Of a stretch of 64,000 nt of DNA, positions 44,962 to 55,157 are shown in pieces. Origin of the DNA: Strobilurus pachycystidiatus. Its lineage: Eukaryota; Basidiomycota; Agaricomycetes; Agaricales; Physalacriaceae. The notes under the pieces were generated by a model. That model saw only the letters and a list, made by a program, of their open reading frames with translations, ran no database searches and had not been told where the DNA came from. The DNA lies in NCBI GenBank assembly GCA_019915135.1, contig JAHLMK010000003.1, forward strand, positions 2,666,001 to 2,730,000, given 5' to 3'. Numbering within the stretch: the stretch's first letter is position 1; the number at the start of each line of letters is the position of its first letter. The position numbers and the translations under genes are program-made.

Positions 44962-46602
44962 CCTGGACCAATTGGGCGCGCTGGAACCCCGTTCTTCCCT
45001 GGATGTGTAGTCTATAAGAGAGTGACGTTTACAAGTGCAATAAATATTGACTCGCCTCTCTCATCTGCCGGAGCCCATCATCGTGAACATGGCCAGATTT
45101 GCCGACCTTGACAAAGTCAGCCTCAGGCCGCGGGCATGTAAACCCAAGTACGCGTACCTCACAATCGCCTTGGGTAGACCTGTCCAGACTTCTGTCCCTG
45201 TCTGTTCTTCTCTGAATCTTGGAGCTCCCGTGCTTAAGACTCGTAAGCGTCTACATCTTCCAAGTTGCAGGCCAACAAACTTACGTCTCCCAAACGCTCG
45301 TCAATCTCGTACCAAGGGCGCTTACGCCCACCAGTGGTCCTAGCTGGTTCCTGACGTGTTCCTCTGGCCATTGAAATGGGTTTGTGACGTGTTGTTTCAA
45401 ACAACTACGTTTGTCGTCCTGGCGCGTTTAGGAGAAGATGGTGAGCAGAGTAAGACTGATAGCAACCCTAATCAGGATCAAGTCAAGAGCCTTGCGTGCC
45501 GTAGGCCCGTAGCAGCCAAACACGTACAATCCTTCGCAACCCAGGGTATCCTTTTCTCCAACGTCTCCCTCACCACTTGTGGCCCTCTCCGTCTCGTCGC
45601 TTATTCTCTCCGGACGACAATGTGACATGGTTGAACCATGCGCACCCGAACTTGCTTCCCAGGGTCAATTTCGTCGTATTGGACTCTCAAGAGGCGGCCC
45701 GGGACCCAGACAGTCAGCGACTCCCATGGACGTTTAAACGTCATCATATTCCATGAAATCCAATCCCTCTATCCCAATCTTGTAGTAGACGTATCATCCT
45801 GGTCGATGATAATTGACACCAAACATTGTCCTACTGGCCGCGGTACTGTAGCGGTGAGCGCCATGTTGATCATCGCGTCCACTTTGACTAATTCAATCGT
45901 AGCTCAGGACACAAGGACTCCCGTTTGACGGGCGAAACCCTTCCCGATGACGCCTTCCACCACAACTGACAAGGGGGCGGAACATAGCCCTTCGCATCTT
46001 CAACTTGGTTTGACTGACTTGATGCAGTCCGACGGGCTACCCCTACAAGGCGAATGTTCTTCATGACGCGATTCCGAGTCGGATACACCCACTTCGAGAG
46101 ACTACGAGAGGAACCTCCACGCACACGCGATTTGCCTCCATAGTTACGATACGCAATCTTCATTACAACTACCACTTATTGTACCTGAAACTGCTACTAT
46201 CACATCCCTGGCCATTTTCGTACTTATTTCCCTGCCAAAATGACCGAAACCAAAGAAACAGAGAGCACCGGCGGTGAGACCGACGGAAGACCGATGTCCA
46301 TGATGAGGAAGACGAAGAGGGCGCGCAGGAGTGACCACACTGTACCCGCCGATTCAGGATGGCCGATGGCCGAGTTTGTCTCGAGACTGTCTCGAGACTG
46401 TCTCGAGACCAGCTCGAGACCTTTCATGACGAATCATGCTGACGTTGTGTTTATTGCAGTTCCGACGGCCGACCCACACGAAGCCGTTGATCGCCCGATG
46501 GCGATCATTGCCCTCTTTCCCCACTCTTCGACGATTACTGTACTGGCATGTGGAGGCATGCCCGTCGCTACGAACATCGCGTTCAGACTACAATGCGGGT
46601 AG
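44962..46602 (+). repeat. Dispersed repeat, copy A (near-identical to 62625-64000)
   Basis: From CCTGGACCA-TTGGGCGCG at 44962 the sequence matches copy B base for base with a constant offset of 17,663 and no indels up to the window edge. There are about ten substitutions, most of them in the first 150 bp. A third, inverted and diverged copy C is at 52301-53340. Short frames inside (for example 45076-45343, beginning MARFADLDKVSLRPR) may be decayed exons. No transposase, reverse transcriptase, TIR or LTR boundary was identified, so the class is unknown. The left edge is sharp; the right edge cannot be set from copy B. Confidence 0.85.
46240..46602 (+). CDS. Short ORF carried by the dispersed repeat
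   Basis: A 120-codon frame starting MTETKETESTGGETDGRP, followed by a basic RKTKRARR motif. Copy C encodes the same N-terminus (MTRTEETMSTSGENGGRP, then RKTNRARR), and copy B starts identically at 63903. Thus the start region is maintained in three copies, which hints at a real gene of the element. Downstream the frame passes GACTGTCTCGAGACTGTCTC, a tandem CTCGAGAC tract. A second conserved block (EAVDRPMAIIAL) may be a separate exon, since an acceptor (TTTATTGCAG) precedes it. Function unknown; the basic motif could be a nuclear localisation signal. Confidence 0.45.
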   Translation: MTETKETESTGGETDGRPMSMMRKTKRARRSDHTVPADSGWPMAEFVSRLSRDCLETSSRPFMTNHADVVFIAVPTADPHEAVDRPMAIIALFPHSSTITVLACGGMPVATNIAFRLQCG

Positions 46603-46904
46603 TCGCCTATACCACTGCCATCCATAAACGCACGGCCCCGCCATTCTACTGTTTCTAGATCACCTCATGTTGTGATCGTGAATCTCATTGTCATCCGGCA
46701 AATTTCAAATTCTGCGCAACGCCATTCATACTTGAACAAAGGATGTAGTTCTTTGTGGCAAAGACCTTATATACCGCCTTCAACATCGTTCCCGGTGCCC
46801 TTAGTCTCCGGCGCTCCTCCTCCTAGTAGCAAAACGCATCGACCAGTATGTTCGGCCGTACGAAATGCTCTTTGTGACGATGTTTATCATTTGACCAACA
46901 GATC

Positions 46905-49900
46905 ATGGCGTCGTCGTCTTCGTCTTCGAGGTTCAAGAGGCCTCGTACCGATTCGCTTGGCGACCAGTCGCAGTATGATGCGCGTGACAACTCGGGAGAT
47001 GATAGGCACGACGACAAAATGCGCCTTGTCTATCCTAGCACACCGACAATCCGACGATTGCAGAAAGACCTCCATGAAGCCATCAAGGGGCGAGCAGCTG
47101 CCGGAGACCAGTTGGATAAGTTGCAGAAGCAACTCAAACTCCAAGAGCAGACGATACAGAACATGGAGGAGTCGCAGCTTCAAACGTCGTTGCAGTGGGA
47201 GCAAATGACGGCCGAGCTAGGGCTGGCGAAGCAGGCTAGGGCGGCAGCAGAGAAGAAATTGGAGAGTAGCAATAAGTCATATGACGATGCTTGCCAATAC
47301 ATCGAAGTGAGTCCTTCCTGTTCCCGTCGCGGTGCAGACCTTTGATCGTGAATTGCAGGAACTTAAGAGGGCACGTTCGCAGCAGGACATCGTAGATCAA
47401 AACGACCTACCGGTGGGTAATTCGCGATCGTTTCCTGTCCTCTTCTCAGTCCTTCTCCAGGGCAAGGACCGGGACGAAATATCGAACCTCCAGGAGAGGC
47501 TACGCGAAGCAACTGATGCTAATCGGGCTTCAACGGTACATCGATCGTTATCCCACATCCTTTTTCTCATCCAATGTCCAGGAAAAATACGAGAGCGATA
47601 TCTCAGGCCTTCGGGAAAAGTTGCAGCTTGAGACCGAAGCTAGAGAGGCTTACGAGGTATGGGTTGTATGTCTCCCTGCGCAGATGAACTGATCTGGCTC
47701 CAGCGTGAACTATCAGCTCGTCATAGAGATATATCAGATCTTGAAGCGAAGCTACTTACATGTCAACAGGAAAGTGCAGACAAGCTGGCCCAGATGGAAA
47801 GTCAGGAGCATGACCTCGTCGAGATAACAAGTCAACACAGCCGACTTCAGGATGAATTTGAAGCATATAAAATCGAGACCATGTTGAACAACGGGGTAAG
47901 ACCTTTTTCTTTCACTTGTTTGACCTATCATGCTGAATGCAACACAGGTCGAAGAAGGGGAAATAATCGAGCATGGGGTCTATCGCGCGCAGTATGAAAC
48001 AGAATTAGCATCATGGATAGCGGAGAGAGTGAAATTGGAGGCTGAATGCCAGGTGCATGGGACCGGTACTTCCTTTTCAATCACAAACTGACCAGTCCGC
48101 ATTCATAGAGCAAGAAGGAGGAATTGGAACGGCTCAACGTTACACTTGGAGCTATGCGAGAAGACAACGAGGCAGCTCTCGCTCAGCTAACGGATACGGT
48201 GTCACAGAGAGATGAAGCATATCGTCGACTCGAAATGGCCAAACAAAACCAGGCCACCGCACTGAACAAGGTCGATGGCGAGCTGAAGGAATTGCGGGTG
48301 CGTTATCCTCTCCACGTTCGTGCTCACCATCATTCTAATGACGACTAGGCCAAACATGATGAGCTTCAAAAGGAGAAGGCGAATCTTTGCACTGCATTCG
48401 ACAATGTCAAGGCGCGCTTTGATTCTTCATGGTCGCTGTCTGTGCTCATACTAACAGTCACTAGGCGGACAAGACTTCTGAGCTCACGGCAATGGAGTCA
48501 GAGAGAGACGAGGCAAGACACCTAGTCAACACGGCCAGGCTCACATTTGCCGAAGTGGCCTCTCAGCTGAAGGTGATGGAGTCACAGAAAGACGACGCAT
48601 GCCGCCTACTCCGGACGGCTGAGCAAAACCAGGTCATCGCACTGAGCAAGGTCGAAGGCGAGCTCAAAACACTGCAAGTGCGGTTATCCTCTCCACGTTC
48701 GTGCTCACGATCATTCTAATGATCACTAGGCCCAGCGTGATGAGCTTCAACGGGAGAAGAAGAATCTTTGCGTTGAGCTCGAGAATCTCAAGGCGCGCCC
48801 CGTTTCTTCTTGGTTGCTATCTTTGCTCATACTCATAGTCACCAGGTTGGAAGCGATGTGGAAAAGACGTCTCAGCTCACGGCGATGGAGTCACAGAGAG
48901 ACGATGCACACCGTCGGCTGGAGGCGGCCAAGATTCAACTAGAGGAAATGTCTTCCCAGCTGACAGCGAAGGAGTCGCAGAGAGACGGAGCATGCCGCCT
49001 CCTCGAGACGGCCAAGCAAAATCAAGCTACCGCACTGAGCAAGGTCCAAGGCGAGCTCAAAGCACTGCAGGTGCGTTTATCTTCCAGGCGTTCGTGCTCG
49101 CTATCATTCAACGACTGCCAGACCGAGTATCAGAGTTTACAACTGGCGCATACGGGCGCAGAGAGTCTCCAGGTAAGCCATGGATAGAGCGCCCACGATT
49201 GTTCCCCTCTGCGTCCAGCTCATATATTTCTTCCAGGCGCAATATGATCTTTTGAAAACAACCCATGACGCACAGACCTTAATCCTCGACCAAACCAGGA
49301 GTGCTGCTGCGGCTTTGCCGGTGCGTTGTCTGTCGTCTTTCCGCAGGTACTGTGGTTCTCATTTCCAAATGGAATGCCAGAGCCAGCATGCAAAGGCTCT
49401 CGAAAGCGAACGTGCCAAGTCAGCATCATTATCGACGCAAGTGCAAATTCTTGAAGCTGAAAGAACGACATGGTTGGCAGAGAAGGAAAGCCTGCTTGAG
49501 GGAACCAGAAACAGATCAAGTGTAAGATTGAACCTATGCGCCACGCCATCCTCAGCCTGACGTGACTATCAGGGCGCTGAAAGCGGTGCCTCTACTTCCG
49601 CCATTTTCGAGCCACTCCGGCAGCTCCAGATGGAGCTCGAAAAGTACAAGGTTGCCAATCTGATACTTTGCGACTGCAGCAGTCTAAAACAACCGTAGAT
49701 CGATTTCGAAGCTTCGCAAGAGGTTATTAGGGACCTTGATGCAACCCGCCTAGGTAAGAACGCCATCTGTAGCCTCTGACCAATGCTAACAACGATTGAT
49801 AGAAAACAAAACTGTCATTAGCTGCATGCGCAAGGATCTCGAAAGCGCACATGCATACAAGGCGAGGTCTCGTCTTTTGGACAGGGAACTTGAATCTTGG

Positions 49901-52152
49901 AAGGTAATTTGCCGACAACTGCATGAAGACCTGATCTTCATGTCGTACAGCGCAAGCATCAAGACCAGGTGAACATGTGCTGCGACCTGAAACGGACTAC
50001 TACACAGGGACAATCCGAGTTGGAGGTATGTTGCCGAATCATCTGAACGCTCATGACGACTCTAAACTTGTTTTAGGAAGCAAAACGGAAAATATTGGGA
50101 CTGGAAGAGACTCTGGTCGGCCTTCACGATCAGATCTCAGAAGTGGAAGAACTGCGCAGTGAGATTCAAGCCATGAAGGCTTTGGTATGTTCTCCAGGGC
50201 TTTAACTATCTCCTTCTAAGTCTTACGAAATTACAAGGCCGGTTCTACTGCTTCTTCCTCTGCAGCCCCAATACCACGTCAGCCTCGTAGCTTCCTCCCG
50301 CAAGCATTGCGCCATACTCTTCGTCATACAGACGTGAATGCCGAACAGCGTCATGCGTACAACGTGCGTCGACGCTATGCGCTTGGAGACTCAGTCGTAA
50401 GTGTAATGATGCCGCTGCGCAAGGAACCGATTAACTGAAATGTTCTCAATCACTCACAGGAACCGCCGATAGTGGATCCGGAGCACTTCTACGACGGACC
50501 CATTCGTTCCCGACGCAAGCAGAAGGGATCTCCGTACGCACGCAGTACCGACGGTTACGCAGCCGATGCAGAGGGAATCAAACGTCGATACAAGAGTAGA
50601 AGACGTGCACAGCCCCAGTCTGACGAGTGGGATGAACAACAAGAGGGTAGTAGCGGTCGATACAAGGGTAAAGGGCGAGAAGAACCGCGGTTCTATGGGC
50701 GAGCTGAAGCACGAGCGGCGCCCCAAAGAGACTCAAGGATGACGGATGGGGAGAAAGACCGTGTTGGTGTTGCCAGTCCTGGTGGTAACGACGATCAAGG
50801 CGCCGGTCCCGGCGACGTAGACATGAATGCTTATCCTACCGGCGGTAGTGAGCGAGATGTGAACGCAGATCTTCCACCTTTTGGCGGCAGCGATAGAGAT
50901 GTGGACATGGATAGTGGCTCGGAGGTAGGGGCTTACACCCATTCTCATCAGATCCCTCTCATATGTCTTACTAGACCGACACGGACGTTGACGATATGGC
51001 GGAATCAGAAGGAGAATCAACCGACACTGGGCACACAGAAGTCAAATACAACCGTCTGCGTATAGAGACAACGGAGACCGACGATGGCACGAAAAAAGCA
51101 CTGAACGTATGTCCACCGTACGCCTGCTATCGACATTGTTGACAGCTTGATAGAAACTCTGCCGCGACATCGTTCACGAAGGGCTGAATTTCAAAGTCCA
51201 GGTCTACCAGGTTCCTTTTCTCACTGGCGTCGACAGCGATCGTCTAGCCTGTTTCTACCATGCCCCTACCTTATACGGCCCCAGGCTACGACACACTCAT
51301 ATGGATACCCAAGGCGATACAACGACAGACTTACTATCTTCTGACTGGAACCGAGCACTGATTCACAAGTTCGCAAACACTGCTAAAAAAATCGTCCATA
51401 AACGGCGTTCCGTAGGAGACCGTCGCTTCGGCTCAAGTAAAATCGAATTCGTAGATCTCTTCCGAGATCGTTTGAAGGGAGTCATCAAGACATACCTGAA
51501 GGGCCGCCGGCAGGACGGGGAGGGCGAAAAAGAGCACCAATTGCGTGTCACCCGTACCTGCGATGCGGAAGGAGCGAAAAGCAGGGTAAATACGTCCCGT
51601 CATTCGGTGAGACTGTGTTCCAATGCATATAACTTACTTCGCTGATCATGATTCCAGAAATTCAGTCGGCGCACTAAGCTGTCGTCCGTCCTGGAGGTAG
51701 TTTCAAGGGCTCGAGGTGATGCTAGGGCCCTTGCATTCTGGGGCCAGGCCTGTCAAATTTTGCAAATCTTAGGGCCCGAAAGAATGTCTGAGGAGGAGGA
51801 TGGAGAGGAGCATGGGATACGTGCTAACGGGTCCACAAGCACCACTCCCGTCAAGAAGATCACACGGTTGCCGTGGCGTCATCGAGCGTTAGATCCATTG
51901 TTGGTCTTCATGGACAGCATTCCCAGCAGGGAGAAGGCGTTGTTCAAGTACAAAAGCCGAACGAGACTCAAACGCGTCGAGACTGGGGTCATCTCCTCCA
52001 GGGACCCGCCCCAAGGTCTCCCAGCTTCCTTCTTCTCTGCCGAATATCTGGATAGTCTACCATCTTTCAAGATCGAGGATCTGAAAATCTCGCCAGAGGA
52101 GTTCATCTTGCGCATCCCCGATGCCGAGACCATGTCTTCCTTAGTTCAATAG
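46905..52152 (+). CDS. 24-exon long coiled-coil protein, 1,343 aa, with tandemly duplicated exons
   Basis: Exons: 46905-47306, 47359-47412, 47461-47535, 47582-47656, 47704-47895, 47948-48052, 48109-48297, 48349-48411, 48465-48677, 48730-48792, 48846-49070, 49122-49172, 49237-49320, 49381-49521, 49573-49650, 49699-49753, 49803-49903, 49951-50025, 50077-50184, 50238-50396, 50460-50924, 50975-51106, 51154-51585 and 51658-52152. They sum to 4,032 nt = 1,344 codons; all introns but one are phase 0. The N-terminus is Ser-rich with a basic patch (RFKRPRTDSL). Residues about 50-800 are heptad-rich coiled coil, including repeated MESQRDDA-type motifs. A charged RSRRKQKGSPYAR and Gly/Asp-rich linker follows, then a globular C-terminal domain (LIHKFANTAKKIVHKRR, VDLFRDRLKGVIKTYLKG, ALFKYKSRTRLKRVE). 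The introns after 48411 and 48792 begin GC. Structural or scaffold role is plausible; family unknown. Confidence 0.8.
48349..49070 (+). repeat. Tandem duplication of a two-exon block within the coiled-coil gene
   Basis: Exons 48349-48411 plus 48465-48677 and exons 48730-48792 plus 48846-49070, with their introns, are diverged copies. Both begin GCC(A/C)A(A/G)CATGATGAGCTTCAA-like, both small exons are 63 nt, and both are followed by a GC-AG intron beginning GCGCGC. The preceding exon 48109-48297 shares the AKQNQATALNKV motif, suggesting a still older copy. Confidence 0.75.
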
Positions 52153-52300
52153 TTCCACTCATCTCCTCAGAAACATATATGTACTTGGGTAGTTTCCTCC
52201 AATCTTACTATTGCCCATATCATTGCACCGAGTCTGGACGAGCAAACTTTCATTTGACGACAGTTCTATGTGGAACATAGACAACTGCCACTACAGAATC
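52153..52300. other. 3' flank of the coiled-coil gene
   Basis: Non-coding, probably 3' UTR; no clear terminator signal. Confidence 0.3.
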
Positions 52301-53340
52301 TTACAGAATGCACAGCGGGTGACAGTCCCATGAAAAGTCACCCGCTCGACCGTCGTAAGCTAATAGAGGGTAATAGACGCGAAAGCCGGAAAGTCGTAGG
52401 GCGTGGCGCGTTCCGAGTATCGGTTTCTGTAGGTCGGAGCGACGAATGAGGCTACGCAATGACTTGTGTGGCCCCACCACCTCCGCAATAATACCAGCGC
52501 ATTGGGCGAGGGGCCACACGAGGGCAATGATCGCCATCCGGCGATCAACGGCTTCGGGTGGGTCGGCTTCCGTCGGACCTGCAATACTTACTGAAGCACG
52601 ACGTCATGAATTTGAAAGGTCTCGAGCTGATCTCGAGACAGTCTCGAGACAGTCTCGGCCATCGTCCATCCTGAACCGGCGGGTACAGTGTGGTCTTTCG
52701 TTCCTCCTGCGCGCCCTATTCGTCTTCCTCATCATGGACATCGGTCTTCCGCCGTTCTCACCGCTGGTGCTCATTGTTTCTTCGGTTCTGGTCATTTCGG
52801 CCGTAATGCATATTGTGATTCTGGAGGTATTAGAGGGTGTTCGGATAGGATGCAGAAATTTCTGCACCGCGCCAAAAGGACCCTGTGTTACTGTAGAAAT
52901 GCTGTAGAAAGTCGTCAGAAACCCTGAAATCAATCACAGCCGTCCCTGCAAAGGGACCCGGTGTTCTTGTCAAAGCAAGGCGCGGGCGCGCCGCACAACG
53001 CCTACAAGCAGGTAGACGTGCCCAACGAGAGCACGAACAACTTACAAGTTCCCGCATGTTCACACCTACAATCTTGGTCAGTTGGCATGTCGGAGAGCAA
53101 TGGCGCATATCACGCAGCTTCAGGGACGTCTCAGATTTATTTCAGGGTTTCAGACAACTTTCTACACAGGGTCCTTTTGGCGCGGTGCAGAAATTTCTGC
53201 ATCCTATCCGAACACCCTCTTAAATGGTCCCACGTGGGAACAGGCCGACCAATCCCAAGTACAATCAGCCCGTATAATCTACGTAAAATCGCGTTGTTCT
53301 TGGGTTTCCTCGTAGTGGGTGTATCCGACTCGGAAATCCT
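52301..53340 (-). repeat. Dispersed repeat, copy C (inverted, diverged, split by a MITE)
   Basis: Reverse complement of 52301-52832 aligns with 46,220-46,600 of copy A (shared RPMSMMRKT coding start, CTCGAGAC tract, GCCGTTGATCGCC block). The part beyond the MITE (53222-53340) aligns with 46,070-46,150 (CCGAGTCGGATACACCCACT). So one older copy was interrupted at 52832/53220. Confidence 0.7.
52833..53219. mobile_element. PIF/Harbinger-like MITE, 387 bp, TTA target duplication
   Basis: Ends GAGGGTGTTCGGATAGGATG and its inverse CATCCTATCCGAACACCCTC; the inverted match extends about 95 bp with small gaps. TTA lies on both flanks (52830-52832 and 53220-53222). A 3-bp TWA duplication and GGGTGTTCGG-like terminus are characteristic of PIF/Harbinger elements. 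No transposase inside. It sits within repeat copy C. Confidence 0.85.
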
Positions 53341-54560
53341 GCTGGAAGGAGGCGTCATAGAAAAATATTCGCCTTGCATCAGATCAGTCAAACCAAGTCG
53401 AAGATGCGACCCATCACCGACCATCTGCCCGTCGTATCCCACACCATCCTCAAACACATGCCGCTGCACATACGAATGCAACAGCTCCTCCGCAAAGTTG
53501 ATGCAGAACTCATCCAAGCCATTCGTGCCAGATGCGGCGATGAGTGGAGCTTGCCCACTCAGCGACATTGATTGGGTCCCTGATGCAGATGTGGAAATCG
53601 GGCTGGTGGAGGATAACAATTTGCCTGGCTGGCGGGGCGTCCATTGCGCTAGGTGCAAGCTTGTGGTTGACGGTCTCGACGATAAAGGCGAAAAGGATAG
53701 TGTGGAGGGTGAGGGTCTAGGGGAGCTCTTCGGCATATAGGCTGAGGAGGCGGGAAAGTGGTCAAGGACCTGGGCGTTGGCAGCGTAAGGGCAAAGTCGC
53801 GCTAGTCGCTGTCGAGGAATTTGAGGTTGCCGAGCTCGAGGATGGCGATGATCAGGGCGAACATGGATGACTTGGGTATTGGCTGAAAGCGGAGCAGGCA
53901 TGGCCTGCCTAACCTCGCCATGGCTATGAGTCATCGCTGAACGGAGGAAGACGGTAGCTGCCCGGCATAATAGTCAGATGGATCCTCGATGGTCCCGCTC
54001 GGCCGGCTAGAAACTTGTAGAATATATATGGTATGACCGTTCTTCATGGACAAGGCAGCTGAACGGGATTTGCCAAGACCAAAAGCGAGGACCCTTGAAG
54101 TGCGTCTTCAGGTAGCAGATGTGGCGGGAGGCGTTGGACGAGATGAGCGTCTTTGCATTCCCAAACGAGTCGAGGACGGTGGAGACGGCCTTGACCTGGT
54201 CCGCGACTTTGCCCTCGTGGCTCGAGAGTTGCAGTAGCAGCTGGTTGACGATGAGCCCTCAGCCATATGCTCGACGATTTGCCCGACTCGGTGCCTCTGC
54301 CGAACACAACCATTAGTACCGCGCAGGACAGCGACGAACCGGCGAACACACCTCGACACCAGCGCCTGGCTCTAGTTCTGCTTCCGCATGATGAGGCACA
54401 TGCGTGACGCCAGCTCGTAGAGATGCGACTGTCGGGCGTGTTCACGGTCATGGACAGGCTCGTAAGTATCCTTGTAAGTAGTACAACTTGAGGTTGTAGT
54501 ACCGGTCCGCCTAGCTCCGGATTTCACTACCTCTGCCACGTGGTCCGTTGGCAATTACGC
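53341..54560 (-). pseudogene. Myosin-motor domain fragment of a chitin synthase, pseudogene
   Basis: Fungal class V/VII-type chitin synthases carry an N-terminal myosin-like motor. The reverse strand shows, in motor order: HLYELASRMCLIMRKQN (54,450-54,380) ending in a TAG, a P-loop region GRGTESGKSSS (about 54,303-54,273), LVNQLLLQLSSHEGKVADQV with VLDSFGNAKTLISSNASRH (54,250-54,120), MFALIIAILELGNLKFLDSD followed by a TAG (53,870-53,815), and APLIAASGTNGLDEFCINFA, then LLHSYVQRHVFEDGVGYDG and QMVGDG (53,560-53,430). Several frame shifts are needed between blocks, and the glycosyltransferase domain (QxxRW) is absent. Family assignment is secure; loss of function is clear. Confidence 0.8.
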
Positions 54561-55157
54561 AAGACAGTGACACTGACAAAGCTTGGACTCGGAGCATCAC
54601 CTCATCTCGAAACAGTCTCGAGAGTCTCGAGACAGTAATGAGCAAAGGTGTGGGGCGCACTGCTTTAACTAAATCGGCCTCATAATCTATACAGTAGCCG
54701 AAGAGCCTTTCATACAACGGGTGTTCCGGAATCTAGATTCAACCGGGCACGGAGCAGACATATTTCTACGCGAGGGAGAGGAGATAGTGGATGGAAGACT
54801 TCCATCCTCCTGGTGGACCCGTATAATGCCTCTTCTCGTCGACCACTCTTTCGAATTGCCTCAGACGCGTATGCGGGCAGCGACTCTCCGCCCACTCCAA
54901 ATCGCCATTCCCCATCAACAGAGTGAAATCGATACCAATATAAGGGAACTAAGGAGGAGGGTAGTTGTCGAGAGAAGCAGAGTGAATGGTGTCGTTAAGA
55001 GGTCAGTCAAGCTGTTGTATCATTGTCTTGTGGTAGCGAATGAACCGTGCTAGGGAACTTGAGCCTTCACATGTTGTGGATAATAATACAGCGTACACAA
55101 AATCCTTCTCGTGCCTCTTTTTGACATTCAAAGACAAGCTTTAGATCGAGGAAAAGA
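54561..55157. other. Intergenic; no secure gene
   Basis: A CTCGAGAC-type tract occurs at 54,606-54,632. The plus frame 54721-55053 is open for 110 codons, but its antisense is also partly open and no domain is visible. Confidence 0.3.

Noticed and set aside
45888..46175. Reverse ORF in repeat copies A and B as a gene
   Set aside because: Present in both copies only because they are near-identical; not recognisable in diverged copy C.
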